DNA of 64,000 nucleotides. Source: Rhodospirillaceae bacterium UBA1479. GTDB lineage: Bacteria > Pseudomonadota > Alphaproteobacteria > Rhodospirillales > Casp-alpha2. The stretch is from NCBI GenBank assembly GCA_002325375.1, contig DCRZ01000002.1:248001-312000 (forward strand), read 5' to 3'. The notes below the pieces were generated by a model. The model did not search any database. It was not told the origin of the DNA and saw nothing but the letters and a program-made list of their open reading frames with translations. The position numbers and the translations under genes were made by a program. This document shows positions 1-8,387 of this stretch, one piece after another (within the stretch, counting starts at the first letter, position 1; each line of letters starts with the position of its first letter).

Positions 1-188
1 CCTATTCGGGTGCTGTCCACGAACAGGGCCGGGTGTTCGATCTGATCGCCTCGGGGGCGCTGGACCCGACGCCGCTGGTCACCCACAAGATGCCCTTGGA
101 CGATTTCCAGACGGGCCTCGACCTCGTCCGCGCGCGCAAGGCGCTCAAGGTCCTGTTCACGCCGTCCCGCGCGGCGGAAGGAAGCTGA
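1..188 (+). CDS. Zinc-type alcohol dehydrogenase, C-terminal fragment
   Basis: The window opens inside this gene; reading from base 3 gives 61 residues to a TGA at 186-188. The text (ALDPTPLVTHKMPLDDFQTG then KALKVLF) is the standard end of medium-chain zinc dehydrogenases, where the last strand and helix close the catalytic domain. It ends 4 bp before a second dehydrogenase of the same superfamily, so the two were probably co-transcribed and may act on one substrate pool. The substrate cannot be told from this fragment. Confidence 0.85.
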   Translation, partial: YSGAVHEQGRVFDLIASGALDPTPLVTHKMPLDDFQTGLDLVRARKALKVLFTPSRAAEGS

Positions 189-192
189 CGCC

Positions 193-1245
193 ATGACCCG
201 CATGATGAAGGGGGCCATGCTGCTGGGGCCCGAGAAAATCGAGGTCCGCGACCTGCCCGTGCCGGAGCCCGACGACGGCGAGATCATCCTCAGCATCGAG
301 GCCGCGACCACCTGCGGCACCGACGTGAAGGTGTTCAAGCGCGGCGGCCATCCCCGCATGCTGAAAGTGCCGACCCTGTTCGGCCATGAAATGGCGGGCC
401 GGGTGGCGGCGCTCGGCAAGGGCGTCACGAAATTCCGCGAAGGCGACGCCGTGGTGGTCGCCAATTCCGCCCCCTGCGGCGATTGCGACTATTGCCGGCG
501 CGGGCGGGAAAACCTCTGCGCCGACCTGCAATACATCAACGGCGCCTTCGCCGAATTCATCCGCATCCCCGCCCGCTTCGTCGACCGCAACACCTATAAA
601 ATTCCCCAGGGCCTGGCCTTCGCCAAGGCGGCGCTGACGGAACCGCTGGCCTGCGTGCTACACGGCATGGACGCCTGCGAACTGGATAAATACGGCCCGG
701 GGACGGAGGTCGTCCTGTTCGGCGCCGGGCCCATCGGCCTGTTGTTCGTGGGCGCCCTGGCCCGGGCCGGGCACCGGGTCATCCTGGCCGACCCCAACCC
801 GCCGCGCCTGGACGTGGGCAGGCAGTTGGGCGCGGCCAAGGTCGTGCGGATCGAACGCGGCGGCGGCCAGGCGGACAAGGTCAAGGCGCTGACCGAGGGC
901 GGACAGGGGGCCTGGGTCGCCGTCGATGCCTCCGGCGTGCCGGAAGTCTGGGTCGACGCCATCAATTCCGTGCGCCCCGGCGGGCTGATCAACCTGTTCG
1001 GCGGCTGCGCCCCCGGCACCTCGATCCCGCTGGACACCCACGCCGTGCACTACAGCGAACTGACGGTGAAGGGCGTCTACCACCATCGCCCCGACACCAT
1101 CCGCCGGGCGCTGGACATGCTGGCCGACCCCGCGTTCAAGGCCGACCTGCTGCTGAGCGCCGAAATGCCCGTGGCGCAGACCGAGGCGGCGCTCCGCGCC
1201 ATGATCGCCAAGGAGGCGTTGAAGGTGGTTATCCGGGGAGTCTAA
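193..1245 (+). CDS. Zinc-dependent medium-chain alcohol dehydrogenase
   Basis: 350 residues, normal length for the family. Visible in order: catalytic-zinc region TTCGTD near residue 40 and GHE near residue 65, the structural-zinc four-cysteine lobe CGDCDYCRRGRENLC near 95-109, and a Rossmann NAD(P) site with GAGPIG near 178. The family oxidises secondary alcohols, polyols or threonine with NAD(P)+ in the cytoplasm; the overall layout resembles sorbitol or threonine dehydrogenase, but the substrate is not determined. The ATG follows the preceding dehydrogenase stop by 4 bp, which supports an operon. Confidence 0.9.
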   Translation: MTRMMKGAMLLGPEKIEVRDLPVPEPDDGEIILSIEAATTCGTDVKVFKRGGHPRMLKVPTLFGHEMAGRVAALGKGVTKFREGDAVVVANSAPCGDCDYCRRGRENLCADLQYINGAFAEFIRIPARFVDRNTYKIPQGLAFAKAALTEPLACVLHGMDACELDKYGPGTEVVLFGAGPIGLLFVGALARAGHRVILADPNPPRLDVGRQLGAAKVVRIERGGGQADKVKALTEGGQGAWVAVDASGVPEVWVDAINSVRPGGLINLFGGCAPGTSIPLDTHAVHYSELTVKGVYHHRPDTIRRALDMLADPAFKADLLLSAEMPVAQTEAALRAMIAKEALKVVIRGV

Positions 1246-1261
1246 AAATTGGCGGAGATGG

Positions 1262-1756
1262 TCAGTCGACGCCCCAGCTGCGTGCCTTCATAACAAGGCT
1301 TGCGAAGAAGCTTGCCCCGAAGATGCACGCCAAGCCCATCATCAACAGGGGAATGATGTGCAAGAGTTGGAAGGATTCAGCTCTGCCAGTGAACAGAAAA
1401 GTGGTGAGCACGCCGGCCGCGCGAGGGACAGCGATCACCAGGACGAACACGCCGCAAATCGCGACTGCCGTGGCAAGGAGTTCCTTACGGGAGAGAGAAT
1501 TTCCCTCTCTTGTGTCATCCAGGCCGCTGCTTACGCCTCGTGCAATGCGCATAGCCCCGAACCACAGGAATAGAAACAGCACGATATCAATGATTAAGGC
1601 GAGGATCGTCGGCTCAGCCAGGTTCAGGCCGAGGCCGGTTTTTATGGCCTTATCAAGATAGGCTGCTGAAAACCCAATCCTATGGATTGCTTGGTACAGG
1701 ACGTACAACGCAAACAGTCGGCATCCGACAAATGCCATGTCCTTCGCGTTCGCCAT
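1262..1756 (-). CDS. Small integral membrane protein, unknown function
   Basis: The open frame extends further upstream, but the ATG at 1756 is preceded by a purine-rich stretch (GGGGAGAAGG) and starts the hydrophobic protein, giving 164 residues. Four hydrophobic segments are visible: about residues 8-28, 47-67 (ILALIIDIVLFLFLWFG), 93-115 and 133-155. A charged loop with DDTREGNSLSRKE sits between the second and third, where DUF2975-type proteins have one. I do not recognise a specific function. It converges on the upstream dehydrogenase. Confidence 0.7.
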   Translation of the reverse strand: MANAKDMAFVGCRLFALYVLYQAIHRIGFSAAYLDKAIKTGLGLNLAEPTILALIIDIVLFLFLWFGAMRIARGVSSGLDDTREGNSLSRKELLATAVAICGVFVLVIAVPRAAGVLTTFLFTGRAESFQLLHIIPLLMMGLACIFGASFFASLVMKARSWGVD

Positions 1757-1952
1757 CGCACCTTCTCCCCTAAACAAGACGTTCCAGTGTGTGTGCTGAA
1801 TTCCCGAATAACAAGAATAGAGAATTCGGGGTCGTTTGTGATTATCTGCCCGGTTGTCCCATTTGTGCCCCGTCGACCCTGGACACACGATCCCATGGAC
1901 TGGCGCCGCGCCGGTGATAGAGTGATGCCGTCGCACCGATCCGGGGAACATC

Positions 1953-3590
1953 ATGCAACGCTTCACCACCTTCGCGCTTTTCGTGCTCGCCACGCCTGTG
2001 CTCATCGGGCTGGCGTTTTTTCATCTTTGGCTCATTCCCGTCGCCGCGGTCGTCGCGGCACTCGCGGCGCTGGGCGTCTGGGACCTGTGCCAAACGCGCC
2101 ACGCGATCATGCGCAACTATCCCATCGTCGGGCACATGCGCTGGCTGTTCGAGGGCATTCGTCCTGAGATCAGGCAATACCTGATCGAAAGCGACCAGGA
2201 CGAACAGCCGTTCTCGCGCGAGCAGCGCTCCCTGGTCTATCAGCGCGCCAAGGGGGTCGAGGACAAGCGCCCGTTCGGCACGCGGGAAGACGTCTATGCC
2301 CCGGGCTTCGCCTGGCTGACCCATTCGGTCAACGCCAAGCATATCGACGATCACGATTTCCGCGTGCGCATCGGCGGGCCCGACTGCACGCAGCCCTATG
2401 ACGCCTCGCTCTACAACATCTCGGCCATGAGCTTCGGAGCGCTCAGCGCCAACGCCATCCAGGCGCTCAACACGGGCGCCCGGCTGGGCGGTTTTGCCCA
2501 CGACACGGGCGAGGGCGGCATTTCGCGCTATCACCGCGAAGGCGGCGGCGATCTGATCTACGAAATCGGCTCGGGCTATTTCGGCTGCCGCGCCGATGAC
2601 GGCTCGTTCAGCCCGGAACGCTTCAAGGAACAGGCGGCGTCGGACCAGATCAAGATGATCGAGGTCAAGCTGTCCCAAGGGGCCAAGCCCGGCCACGGCG
2701 GCGTTCTGCCGGCGGCCAAGGTGACGCCGGAAATTTCGGAAGCACGCGGCGTGCCCATGGGCCAGGACTGCGTCTCGCCGGCCGGCCATTCGGCCTTCAC
2801 CACGCCCATCGAATTCATGGAATTCTTAGGGACACTGCGCGAGCTGTCCGGCGGCAAGCCGGTCGGGTTCAAGCTGTGTATCGGCCATCGGCGGGAATTC
2901 ATGTGCATGGTCAAGGCCATGCTGGAAACCGGCATCGTGCCCGACTTCATCGTCGTCGACGGGACCGAGGGCGGCACCGGGGCGGCGCCGCTTGAATTCA
3001 CCAACCATATCGGCACGCCGATGGTCGAGGGCCTGACCTTCGTCCACAACACCCTGCGCGGGGCCGGCATCCGCGACCGCGTGCGCATCGGGGCGGCGAG
3101 CAAGCTGGTCACCGCCTTTGATATCTCCCGCGCCCTGGCCCTGGGGGCCGACTGGTGCAATTCGGCCCGCGGTTTCATGTTCGCCATCGGCTGCATCCAG
3201 GCCCAGGCCTGCCACACCAACGCCTGCCCGACCGGCGTGGCGACCCAGGATCCCCTGCGCCAGCGCGCGCTGAACGTCGACGACAAGTCCCACCGCGTCG
3301 CCCGCTTCCACGCCAATACGCTCCGCGCCGTGGCCGACATGGTGGGATCGGCCGGGCTCGACAACCCGGCCCAACTGCATCCCAAGCATTTCAACGTGCG
3401 CCAGAACAGCGGCGAGACCGTCGCCGGTGATGTCGCCTATCCGGAATGGCCCGTGGGCGGGTTACTCGACGGGACCTGCGACCCGGAACAGATGGTCCGC
3501 TGGTCGAAGGCGCGGGCGGATACGTTCCGCGAAGTCGGCGGCGAACGGCGCGGCAAGGCCCGCCGTCAGGTCGGCGCCGTCACGCCCTAG
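1953..3590 (+). CDS. FMN-binding glutamate synthase family protein
   Basis: 545 residues. The N-terminus carries two hydrophobic segments (residues 5-45), followed by the alpha/beta-barrel domain of glutamate synthase large subunits: SMSFGALS, HDTGEGGIS, KPGHGG and DGTEGGTGAAP make up the FMN and 2-oxoglutarate/iminoglutarate region, and the CIQAQACHTNACPTG cluster supplies three cysteines for a 3Fe-4S centre. It lacks the N-terminal amidotransferase domain, so it is not GltB itself. Such stand-alone proteins are membrane-associated and their true reaction is unsettled. It overlaps the end of the convergent dioxygenase gene by 4 bp. Confidence 0.88.
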   Translation: MQRFTTFALFVLATPVLIGLAFFHLWLIPVAAVVAALAALGVWDLCQTRHAIMRNYPIVGHMRWLFEGIRPEIRQYLIESDQDEQPFSREQRSLVYQRAKGVEDKRPFGTREDVYAPGFAWLTHSVNAKHIDDHDFRVRIGGPDCTQPYDASLYNISAMSFGALSANAIQALNTGARLGGFAHDTGEGGISRYHREGGGDLIYEIGSGYFGCRADDGSFSPERFKEQAASDQIKMIEVKLSQGAKPGHGGVLPAAKVTPEISEARGVPMGQDCVSPAGHSAFTTPIEFMEFLGTLRELSGGKPVGFKLCIGHRREFMCMVKAMLETGIVPDFIVVDGTEGGTGAAPLEFTNHIGTPMVEGLTFVHNTLRGAGIRDRVRIGAASKLVTAFDISRALALGADWCNSARGFMFAIGCIQAQACHTNACPTGVATQDPLRQRALNVDDKSHRVARFHANTLRAVADMVGSAGLDNPAQLHPKHFNVRQNSGETVAGDVAYPEWPVGGLLDGTCDPEQMVRWSKARADTFREVGGERRGKARRQVGAVTP

Positions 3591-4702
3591 GACGCCAGCC
3601 GTTCGGGAATGAAGCGCTCCTTGGCCGGGGCCGGCATGCCCAGGTCTGCGGCCTGACGGGTTTCGAAGGCCAGGCGTTCGTCGTCGTATTCATGGCCGCG
3701 GATGCCGCCCCGCACCGTGCCCGGCTCGATCGAGCGGAAATAACCGCCCCAGCTTTCCGGCAGGCGCAGGGAATTGGGCGTCGCCAGCCACAGGCGATAG
3801 AGCAGACGCTTGCGGTCTTCTTCCTCGAAATCCTCGAACGGGGTGCGCGAATGCAGCATGACGTGGTTGTTCATGATCTGCAGGTCGCCGGGCTCCAGCC
3901 ACATGGTGAACATGACCTCGGGGCGGCGCAGGATGTCGTCCAGCAGGTCCGTGCATTCCTTCTGCACGTCCGTCAATTGCGGCACGCCCGGGATTTCCTG
4001 GGCCGTGCGCACGCGGTTGCGGTTCCATTTGCCGAACATGTGGCCCTCGGCCATGTCGAACAGGGGCTGGCCGTAATAGGGGCCTTCGTCGGGGGCCTGT
4101 TCCGTGTTGCGCGAGAAATAGAACGGCTGACAGGCGACCTCGGCCAGGTCCGGGCGTTCGGCCAACAGGATGTTCCAGGCGGTGATGCTGGACGACACCA
4201 TGCTCTGGCCGCCCGACTTCGCCTTGTTGAAACAGGCCAGGGTGACCAGATCGCAGCCGTCCGTGTGGAAATCCAGCCCGGCGTTGGAATTGTAGCCGCG
4301 GCCGTTGGCGGCGCGGTAGGTATGGCCGACGGCGCGCACTTCGGAAATGTATTGCGACTTGATGCCCTGGGGCCGGGCGACGCCGAAGTGCAGGCCGATG
4401 GCCCAGTTCATGAATTGGAATTCGGGGGCGCTCAACGCGTCGCGGGGCAGGCCCTTGACCAGGGCGATGCCGCGCCGTCCGTGGGCTTCCATCATGGCGT
4501 CGGCGATGGTTTTGAGGGCCGGGCCCAGATCGATGTCGTCGCGCCGGTAATCGAACAGGGGGCGGTCGGCGTCGAAGGCGGCTTTCGTCGCATCGGCCAG
4601 CTGACCGCGCGCCGCGTCGTCGAGCCGGAAGATCCAGCTGTTGTCCTGTTCGATTTCGGAAACCCGCCAGGCGGCGGGGCTGTCGACGTGGGGGAAAGTC
4701 AT
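3587..4702 (-). CDS. TauD/TfdA-family Fe(II)/2-oxoglutarate dioxygenase
   Basis: 371 residues from the ATG at 4702, which has an AGGAG site 8 nt upstream; a longer frame to 4774 lacks one. The facial triad is visible as GLDFHTDG (H-x-D) and MLHSRTPF (distal His), followed by the 2-oxoglutarate arginine in KRLLYRLWLA. The family hydroxylates or oxidatively cleaves small organic acids, taurine-like sulfonates or betaines in the cytoplasm. It is divergent from the LysR gene at 4816, the usual arrangement for a regulator and its target. The substrate is unknown. Confidence 0.88.
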   Translation of the reverse strand: MTFPHVDSPAAWRVSEIEQDNSWIFRLDDAARGQLADATKAAFDADRPLFDYRRDDIDLGPALKTIADAMMEAHGRRGIALVKGLPRDALSAPEFQFMNWAIGLHFGVARPQGIKSQYISEVRAVGHTYRAANGRGYNSNAGLDFHTDGCDLVTLACFNKAKSGGQSMVSSSITAWNILLAERPDLAEVACQPFYFSRNTEQAPDEGPYYGQPLFDMAEGHMFGKWNRNRVRTAQEIPGVPQLTDVQKECTDLLDDILRRPEVMFTMWLEPGDLQIMNNHVMLHSRTPFEDFEEEDRKRLLYRLWLATPNSLRLPESWGGYFRSIEPGTVRGGIRGHEYDDERLAFETRQAADLGMPAPAKERFIPERLAS

Positions 4703-4815
4703 CGTAAGGGCTCCTGATGCGGCGGGGCGATGCGCGCCCCGGTGAGAACGCGGCCAATCTATCGGCAATCTCATTGAAAGAAAAATACGATGATTATATA
4801 AACTGATAGATAATT
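4703..4815. promoter_or_regulatory. Divergent promoter region with an inverted repeat, likely LysR-controlled
   Basis: This 113-bp gap between the divergent dioxygenase and LysR genes changes from GC-rich to strongly AT-rich over its last 60 bp. ATCTATC (4757-4763) and its inverse GATAGAT (4805-4811) form a spaced inverted pair straddling that stretch. LysR proteins bind such divergent regions and repress their own gene; assigning these particular arms as the operator is inference. Confidence 0.5.
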
Positions 4816-5712
4816 ATGATTAATCTTTCGCCCGCCGATCTGGATGCCTTCGTCGCCGTCGCCGAAACCGGAAGCTTCCGGCAGGCGGCGCAGACGCTCG
4901 GCGTGTCGCAGCCGACGATCTCCGCCCGTATCCGCCATCTGGAGGCCGTGTTGGGCGTGCGCCTGTTCCACCGCACCACCCGGCGCGTGGTCATCACCGA
5001 TGCGGGCGAACGCCTGCGCGGGCGGGTCGAGCGCATGGTGCTGGAAACCCGGGCCCTGCTGCGCGAATTCCGGGAGGAAGCCCATCTGGGGCGCGGCCGC
5101 GTCACGGTCGGCGCGTCGCCGTCGGCGGCGGCGGCCATTCTGCCCCGGGTGATCGGTGAATTCCGCCGCCGTCATCCCGCCGTCGAAGTCGTGCTGTTCG
5201 ACGACTTCTTCGGCCAGGTCATGGACCGGGTGATGCGGGGCGAGGTCGATCTGGCCGTATCGCCCTTTGTCGGGGACGAGACGCCTTTCCGTATCGAGCC
5301 GCTGTTGACCGACACGGTCATGCTCGCCGTGCGCGAGGACCATGCGCTTGCGAACCGGGAATCCGTGACCCTGGCCGAGATCGGGGCCGAGCGCCTGATC
5401 TCCATGCCGCCGGAATCCGCCGCCTGGGCCTATACGCGCCGGGCCTTCGAGGACGCCGGGGTCGATTATGCGCCCGTGTTCATGACCCGCTATGCCCTGA
5501 CCCTGGTCAATCTGGTCAAGGAAGGGGTCGGGGTCGGATTGGTCGCGGGGCTGGTTGCCGGCGTGCTCGACATGCGGGGGCTGAAGCTGCTGCCCGTGGC
5601 CGACGTGGACCTGACCCGCCGGGTCTCGCTCATCCGCGCCCGCGACCGCACCCTGACCCCGGCGGCCCAGGCGTTCTGCGACCTGCTGCGCCAATCGGCC
5701 AAGGGGCTTTAG
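4816..5712 (+). CDS. LysR family transcriptional regulator
   Basis: 298 residues, typical length. Winged helix-turn-helix at residues 5-64 with the canonical GSFRQAAQTLGVSQPTISAR reading and a linker helix, then a two-lobed periplasmic-binding-like effector domain from about residue 90 (GASPSAAAAILPRVIGEFRR). It probably controls the divergent dioxygenase at 3587-4702, and may also touch the convergent second dioxygenase. The inducer cannot be predicted. Confidence 0.93.
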   Translation: MINLSPADLDAFVAVAETGSFRQAAQTLGVSQPTISARIRHLEAVLGVRLFHRTTRRVVITDAGERLRGRVERMVLETRALLREFREEAHLGRGRVTVGASPSAAAAILPRVIGEFRRRHPAVEVVLFDDFFGQVMDRVMRGEVDLAVSPFVGDETPFRIEPLLTDTVMLAVREDHALANRESVTLAEIGAERLISMPPESAAWAYTRRAFEDAGVDYAPVFMTRYALTLVNLVKEGVGVGLVAGLVAGVLDMRGLKLLPVADVDLTRRVSLIRARDRTLTPAAQAFCDLLRQSAKGL

Positions 5713-5713
5713 G

Positions 5714-5821
5714 CCCCCTCACCCTGTCCCTCTCCCCCGTGCCGGGGGCGAGGGGACTCCCGCCGCGCGACCGCGACAACCTTCTCCTCTCCCCCTTGGG
5801 GGAGAGGCCGGGTGAGGGGGG
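5714..5821. repeat. REP-like palindromic element, copy 1
   Basis: A 108-bp GC-rich unit fills the gap between two convergent genes. Outer arms CCCCCTCACCC and GGGTGAGGGGG are inverted; each half contains an inner hairpin (CTCCCCCGTGCCGGGGGCGAG and CTCCCCCTTGGGGGAG). Closely related copies occur at 48396-48498 and, split by the prophage, at 6837-6876 plus 47365-47478. It may act as a bidirectional terminator. Confidence 0.85.
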
Positions 5822-5830
5822 ATGGCAGGC

Positions 5831-6688
5831 CTAAACCGGCACCGGCCCCCGGATGGTGGTGCGCCACAGCAGGCGGCGCTGCGGCTGGTCGTAATCCAGG
5901 ATCGCCTTGTGCTGCACCGTGCAGTTGTCCCACACCACCAACTGGTCGACCCGCCATTGGTGGCGGTAGACGAATTCCGGCCGCACCACATGTTCGGAAA
6001 GCGCGTTGATCAGGTTGCGCGCCGCGTGATCGTCCATGCCGACGATGCCGGTGCAGTCGTCGTGGTTGACGTAAAGGCTTTCCCGGCCCGTGCGCGGATG
6101 GCGGCGGACGATGGGATGGTCCACGGGCGGATATTGCGCGATGGCTTCCGCGCTGGGCTTCACCGGGCGCTTGCGGCCCTGGAAATCGAACACGGCGCGC
6201 TTGCCCCGCAGGAACGTCTTCATTTCCTCCGGCAGGGCGTCGAAGGCGGCGGCCGTGTTGGCGAAGCCCGTGTCGCCCAGAGTCAGGCCATGTAGCACCG
6301 GCACTTCGCGGGCATACAACATGGTCGCCAGCGCCGGGTTCCGGGCGTAGCACATGTCGGAATGCCATTCCTCGCCGGCGCGGGCGGAGCCGACCGGCTT
6401 GCCGTCCACGGTGACGTTGGAGATGACGTAAAGTTCGGGGCTGCCGCCCAGGCCGTAGCGGGCGGCGTTGTGGTTGATTTCCACGGGCCCGAAGATGCGG
6501 CTGAAGGTGACCTGCTGTTCCGGGGTCAGGTGCTGGTCGGGAAACACCAGGATGCCGTGGACGCCCAGCGCCTCGGTGATCGCCGCCGCCGTTTCCGCGT
6601 CGGGCGGCTCCGACAGGTCGACGCCGGTGACCTGGGCCCCCACGGCGGCGTCCAGGGGCTGCACGGACAGTTGTGCGTGATCGAGCAT
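5831..6688 (-). CDS. TauD/TfdA-family dioxygenase
   Basis: 285 residues, the normal TauD length. Iron ligands appear as EWHSDM (H-x-D) and the distal His in TVQHKA; the C-terminal RRLLWRTTIRG holds the 2-oxoglutarate arginine. The N-terminus LSVQPLDAAVGAQVTGVDLS is typical of TauD/TfdA proteins. It is only distantly like the dioxygenase at 3587-4702, so this is probably not a recent duplication. It lies downstream of, and convergent with, the LysR gene. The substrate is unknown. Confidence 0.9.
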   Translation of the reverse strand: MLDHAQLSVQPLDAAVGAQVTGVDLSEPPDAETAAAITEALGVHGILVFPDQHLTPEQQVTFSRIFGPVEINHNAARYGLGGSPELYVISNVTVDGKPVGSARAGEEWHSDMCYARNPALATMLYAREVPVLHGLTLGDTGFANTAAAFDALPEEMKTFLRGKRAVFDFQGRKRPVKPSAEAIAQYPPVDHPIVRRHPRTGRESLYVNHDDCTGIVGMDDHAARNLINALSEHVVRPEFVYRHQWRVDQLVVWDNCTVQHKAILDYDQPQRRLLWRTTIRGPVPV

Positions 6689-6836
6689 GACGGGGTCCCT
6701 CCCAAGACCGGTGGCCGGCGCGGTTTTCCGCGTTCCAGGCGATCAGGATAGGACCGTTCCGGCCCCGCCGCCATGGACGATTCCTAACGCCGGGGTTGAG
6801 GTTTTCTTTGGCCATCCCGGATCCTTTGACGAACCG
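6689..6836. other. Host intergenic stretch left of the prophage
   Basis: This is the upstream region of the dioxygenase gene. I see no open frame or RNA gene in it. It ends in a half REP-like element cut by the prophage insertion. Confidence 0.6.
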
Positions 6837-6876
6837 CCCCCTCACCCTGTCCCTCTCCCCCGTGCGGGGGCGAGGG
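6837..6876. repeat. REP-like element, left part of an interrupted copy
   Basis: The first 40 bp match the start of the REP copy at 5714 (CCCCTCACCCTGTCCCTCTC onward) up to its inner CGAGGG, then stop abruptly at the prophage end. The continuation GACTC, which follows CGAGGG in the intact copy, resumes at 47370 on the other side of the prophage. Confidence 0.85.
6872..6876. repeat. 5-bp target-site duplication, left copy (GAGGG)
   Basis: GAGGG directly abuts the prophage terminus TGTA. The same five bases abut the other terminus at 47365-47369. Five base pairs is the duplication length made by Mu-family transposases. Confidence 0.85.
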
Positions 6877-6923
6877 TGTAGCGGGCCACTTGGTTTTGCA
6901 GTCGCGGACACTTAAACTTGCAG
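6877..6923. repeat. Prophage terminus (Mu-right equivalent) with two transposase-site repeats
   Basis: Starts TGTAGCGGGCCACT. Two 15-bp direct repeats, CACTTGGTTTTGCAG (6887-6901) and CACTTAAACTTGCAG (6909-6923), are offset by 22 bp, about two helical turns. The first recurs as CACTAGGTGTTGCAG at the opposite end in inverted orientation, as expected for end-binding sites of a Mu-type transposase. Confidence 0.8.
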
Positions 6924-6945
6924 CAGAATTTAGCCCGCTCCGTAG

Positions 6946-6979
6946 CCCCTCTCAATGTCCGCTGAGAGGGGTTTCTTTT
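6946..6979 (+). terminator. Rho-independent terminator just inside the prophage end
   Basis: Perfect 9-bp arms CCCCTCTCA (6946-6954) and TGAGAGGGG (6963-6971) with an 8-nt loop, followed by TTTCTTTT. The T-run is on the plus strand, so it would stop transcription coming in from the host side rather than the leftward phage transcript. Confidence 0.8.
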
Positions 6980-6995
6980 GCCCTTAAGAGCACCC

Positions 6996-7469
6996 TCAAC
7001 GGACAGTCTTGGTGATCAGAACGTGGATGACGCTCGTGTCTGCGACGGGGCTTAAATCGACTGCCCATCCAGAGAACGTCGCCTTCCACCCATTACCGAG
7101 ATTCTTCAACGCCTCACCAGCCCATGCAAGAGAGGCCTTGTCCTTGGTCACCGCCGCGACGAGGACAGAAATGCCGATGGCCTTGGAGACAGCTTCCTGA
7201 CCTGCGCCACCTAACGATACGAGAGCGTTGACCTCGTCGACGTCGGCGGCTGGACCCGCCACGCTCAGTATCAGGCCATCTTCAACGCTTTTGTACAGAA
7301 ACCCCTCGCGGCCGTTGCCCAACGTCCCCGCCTGCATCATGTCCGGCGTGATAACCTTGATCGGCGCGACGGCCTCCAGCACCCTGTTCAGGCTCGCGGC
7401 CGCGGCACTTCCGGCACCCCCCGCCAGCACCAGGGCTGCAACTACGGCGGCCGAAAACAGTCTCAACAT
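6996..7469 (-). CDS. Secreted protein of unknown function, prophage-end cargo gene
   Basis: 157 residues from the ATG at 7469, chosen because GGGAG lies 6 nt upstream; the ATG at 7475 abuts that site. Residues 1-25 form a clear signal peptide (hydrophobic core AAVVAALVLAGGAG, then SAAAA as a likely signal-peptidase I region). The mature part, with a glycine-rich centre (LVSLGGAGQEAVSKAIG), matches no family I know. It is the last gene before the phage end and is separated from the methylase by 93 bp, the position where Mu-like phages carry accessory genes expressed from the lysogen. Confidence 0.7.
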   Translation of the reverse strand: MLRLFSAAVVAALVLAGGAGSAAAASLNRVLEAVAPIKVITPDMMQAGTLGNGREGFLYKSVEDGLILSVAGPAADVDEVNALVSLGGAGQEAVSKAIGISVLVAAVTKDKASLAWAGEALKNLGNGWKATFSGWAVDLSPVADTSVIHVLITKTVR

Positions 7470-7562
7470 GGTCATCTCCCTTACAACCTGCCCGAATACT
7501 GCCCGGCGCCACCAACCCGGGCAATGTCAAAAATACCCCTGGCCATTGCCATCACCTGACGC

Positions 7563-8387
7563 CTATGCGGCCAGGTTGGAGACGATCAGCTCGGCCGCGC
7601 CGCCCTTCTCGCCGGCCTTCAGGCCGACGCTGTAGGTCGTCGTGACCTCCTCTATGGTGAATTCGGCGAAGATCGCGCGGATCTCCGGCGTGTCGTTGAT
7701 GGACATTAGAAACCGCCCCGAGAGCCCTCTGAGAACCCCCTCCAGGCGGGCAAAGTCGTCCCTTGAGAACAGGGTCCGGCCATAGTCGGACTCGGAGCCG
7801 TGATAGGGCGGATCGAGGTAGAACAGCGTCCCCGGCCGGTCGTAGCGGCGGATGAAGGCCTCGAAATCCAGACACTCGATCACCACGCCCGAAAGCCGCG
7901 TATGGATATCCTCCAGCATCGGCGCCAGCTTGGTGATGTCGAAGCGCGCGCCCTGGCCAATCTGGACCCCGAAGTTGCGGCCGGACACCTTGCCGCCGAA
8001 GGCCGTGCGCTGGAGATAGAGGAATCGGGCCGCACGCTCCAGATCGGTCAGGGTGTCGGGATCGACGGCGATCAGGCGCTCGAACTCTGTCCGCGTCGTG
8101 ATCCCGAACTTGATGGTGTCCATGAACTGGACGTAGTGGCGCTGTAGGATTCTGAACAGGTTGGCCACGTCGCGGGAATAGTCGTTGATGACCTCGGCCG
8201 AGGGCGCCTGCGCCCGCCGGAAAAACACCCCGCCCATGCCGACAAAGGGCTCGGCGTATGTCTTATGGGGGAGGGTCAGGATCCGCTCGACCAGGCGTTT
8301 CGCCAAGTTGCGCTTGCCGCCGATATAGGGGGCCACCGGCCGGACCGGGGCGATGGGGGAGAAATCAGGATTAGAGGGTGACTCCAT
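7563..8387 (-). CDS. DNA adenine methylase (Dam/D12 class), phage-encoded
   Basis: 274 residues. The SAM-binding motif is FVGMGGVFFRR near residue 50 with PYIGGKRN at the N-terminus, and the catalytic motif is DPPY in FYLDPPYHGSE near residue 195: the alpha-class N6-adenine layout of Dam and D12 enzymes. A methylase at the right end of a Mu-like phage is the counterpart of Mom or Dam-type modification genes that protect phage DNA from host restriction. The recognition site is unknown. Confidence 0.93.
   Translation of the reverse strand: MESPSNPDFSPIAPVRPVAPYIGGKRNLAKRLVERILTLPHKTYAEPFVGMGGVFFRRAQAPSAEVINDYSRDVANLFRILQRHYVQFMDTIKFGITTRTEFERLIAVDPDTLTDLERAARFLYLQRTAFGGKVSGRNFGVQIGQGARFDITKLAPMLEDIHTRLSGVVIECLDFEAFIRRYDRPGTLFYLDPPYHGSESDYGRTLFSRDDFARLEGVLRGLSGRFLMSINDTPEIRAIFAEFTIEEVTTTYSVGLKAGEKGGAAELIVSNLAA

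Noticed and set aside
1757..2005. N-terminal extension of the small membrane protein to 2005
   Set aside because: The added residues lack membrane-protein character and overlap the divergent gene start; a good site precedes 1756.
3446..4717. Plus-strand open frame of 423 codons over the dioxygenase gene
   Set aside because: Overlaps two well-supported genes in other frames and has shadow composition.
7525..7530. TTGACA (minus strand) as a -35 box for the cargo gene
   Set aside because: No acceptable -10 at 16-18 bp; the nearest TATTCG is 26 bp away.
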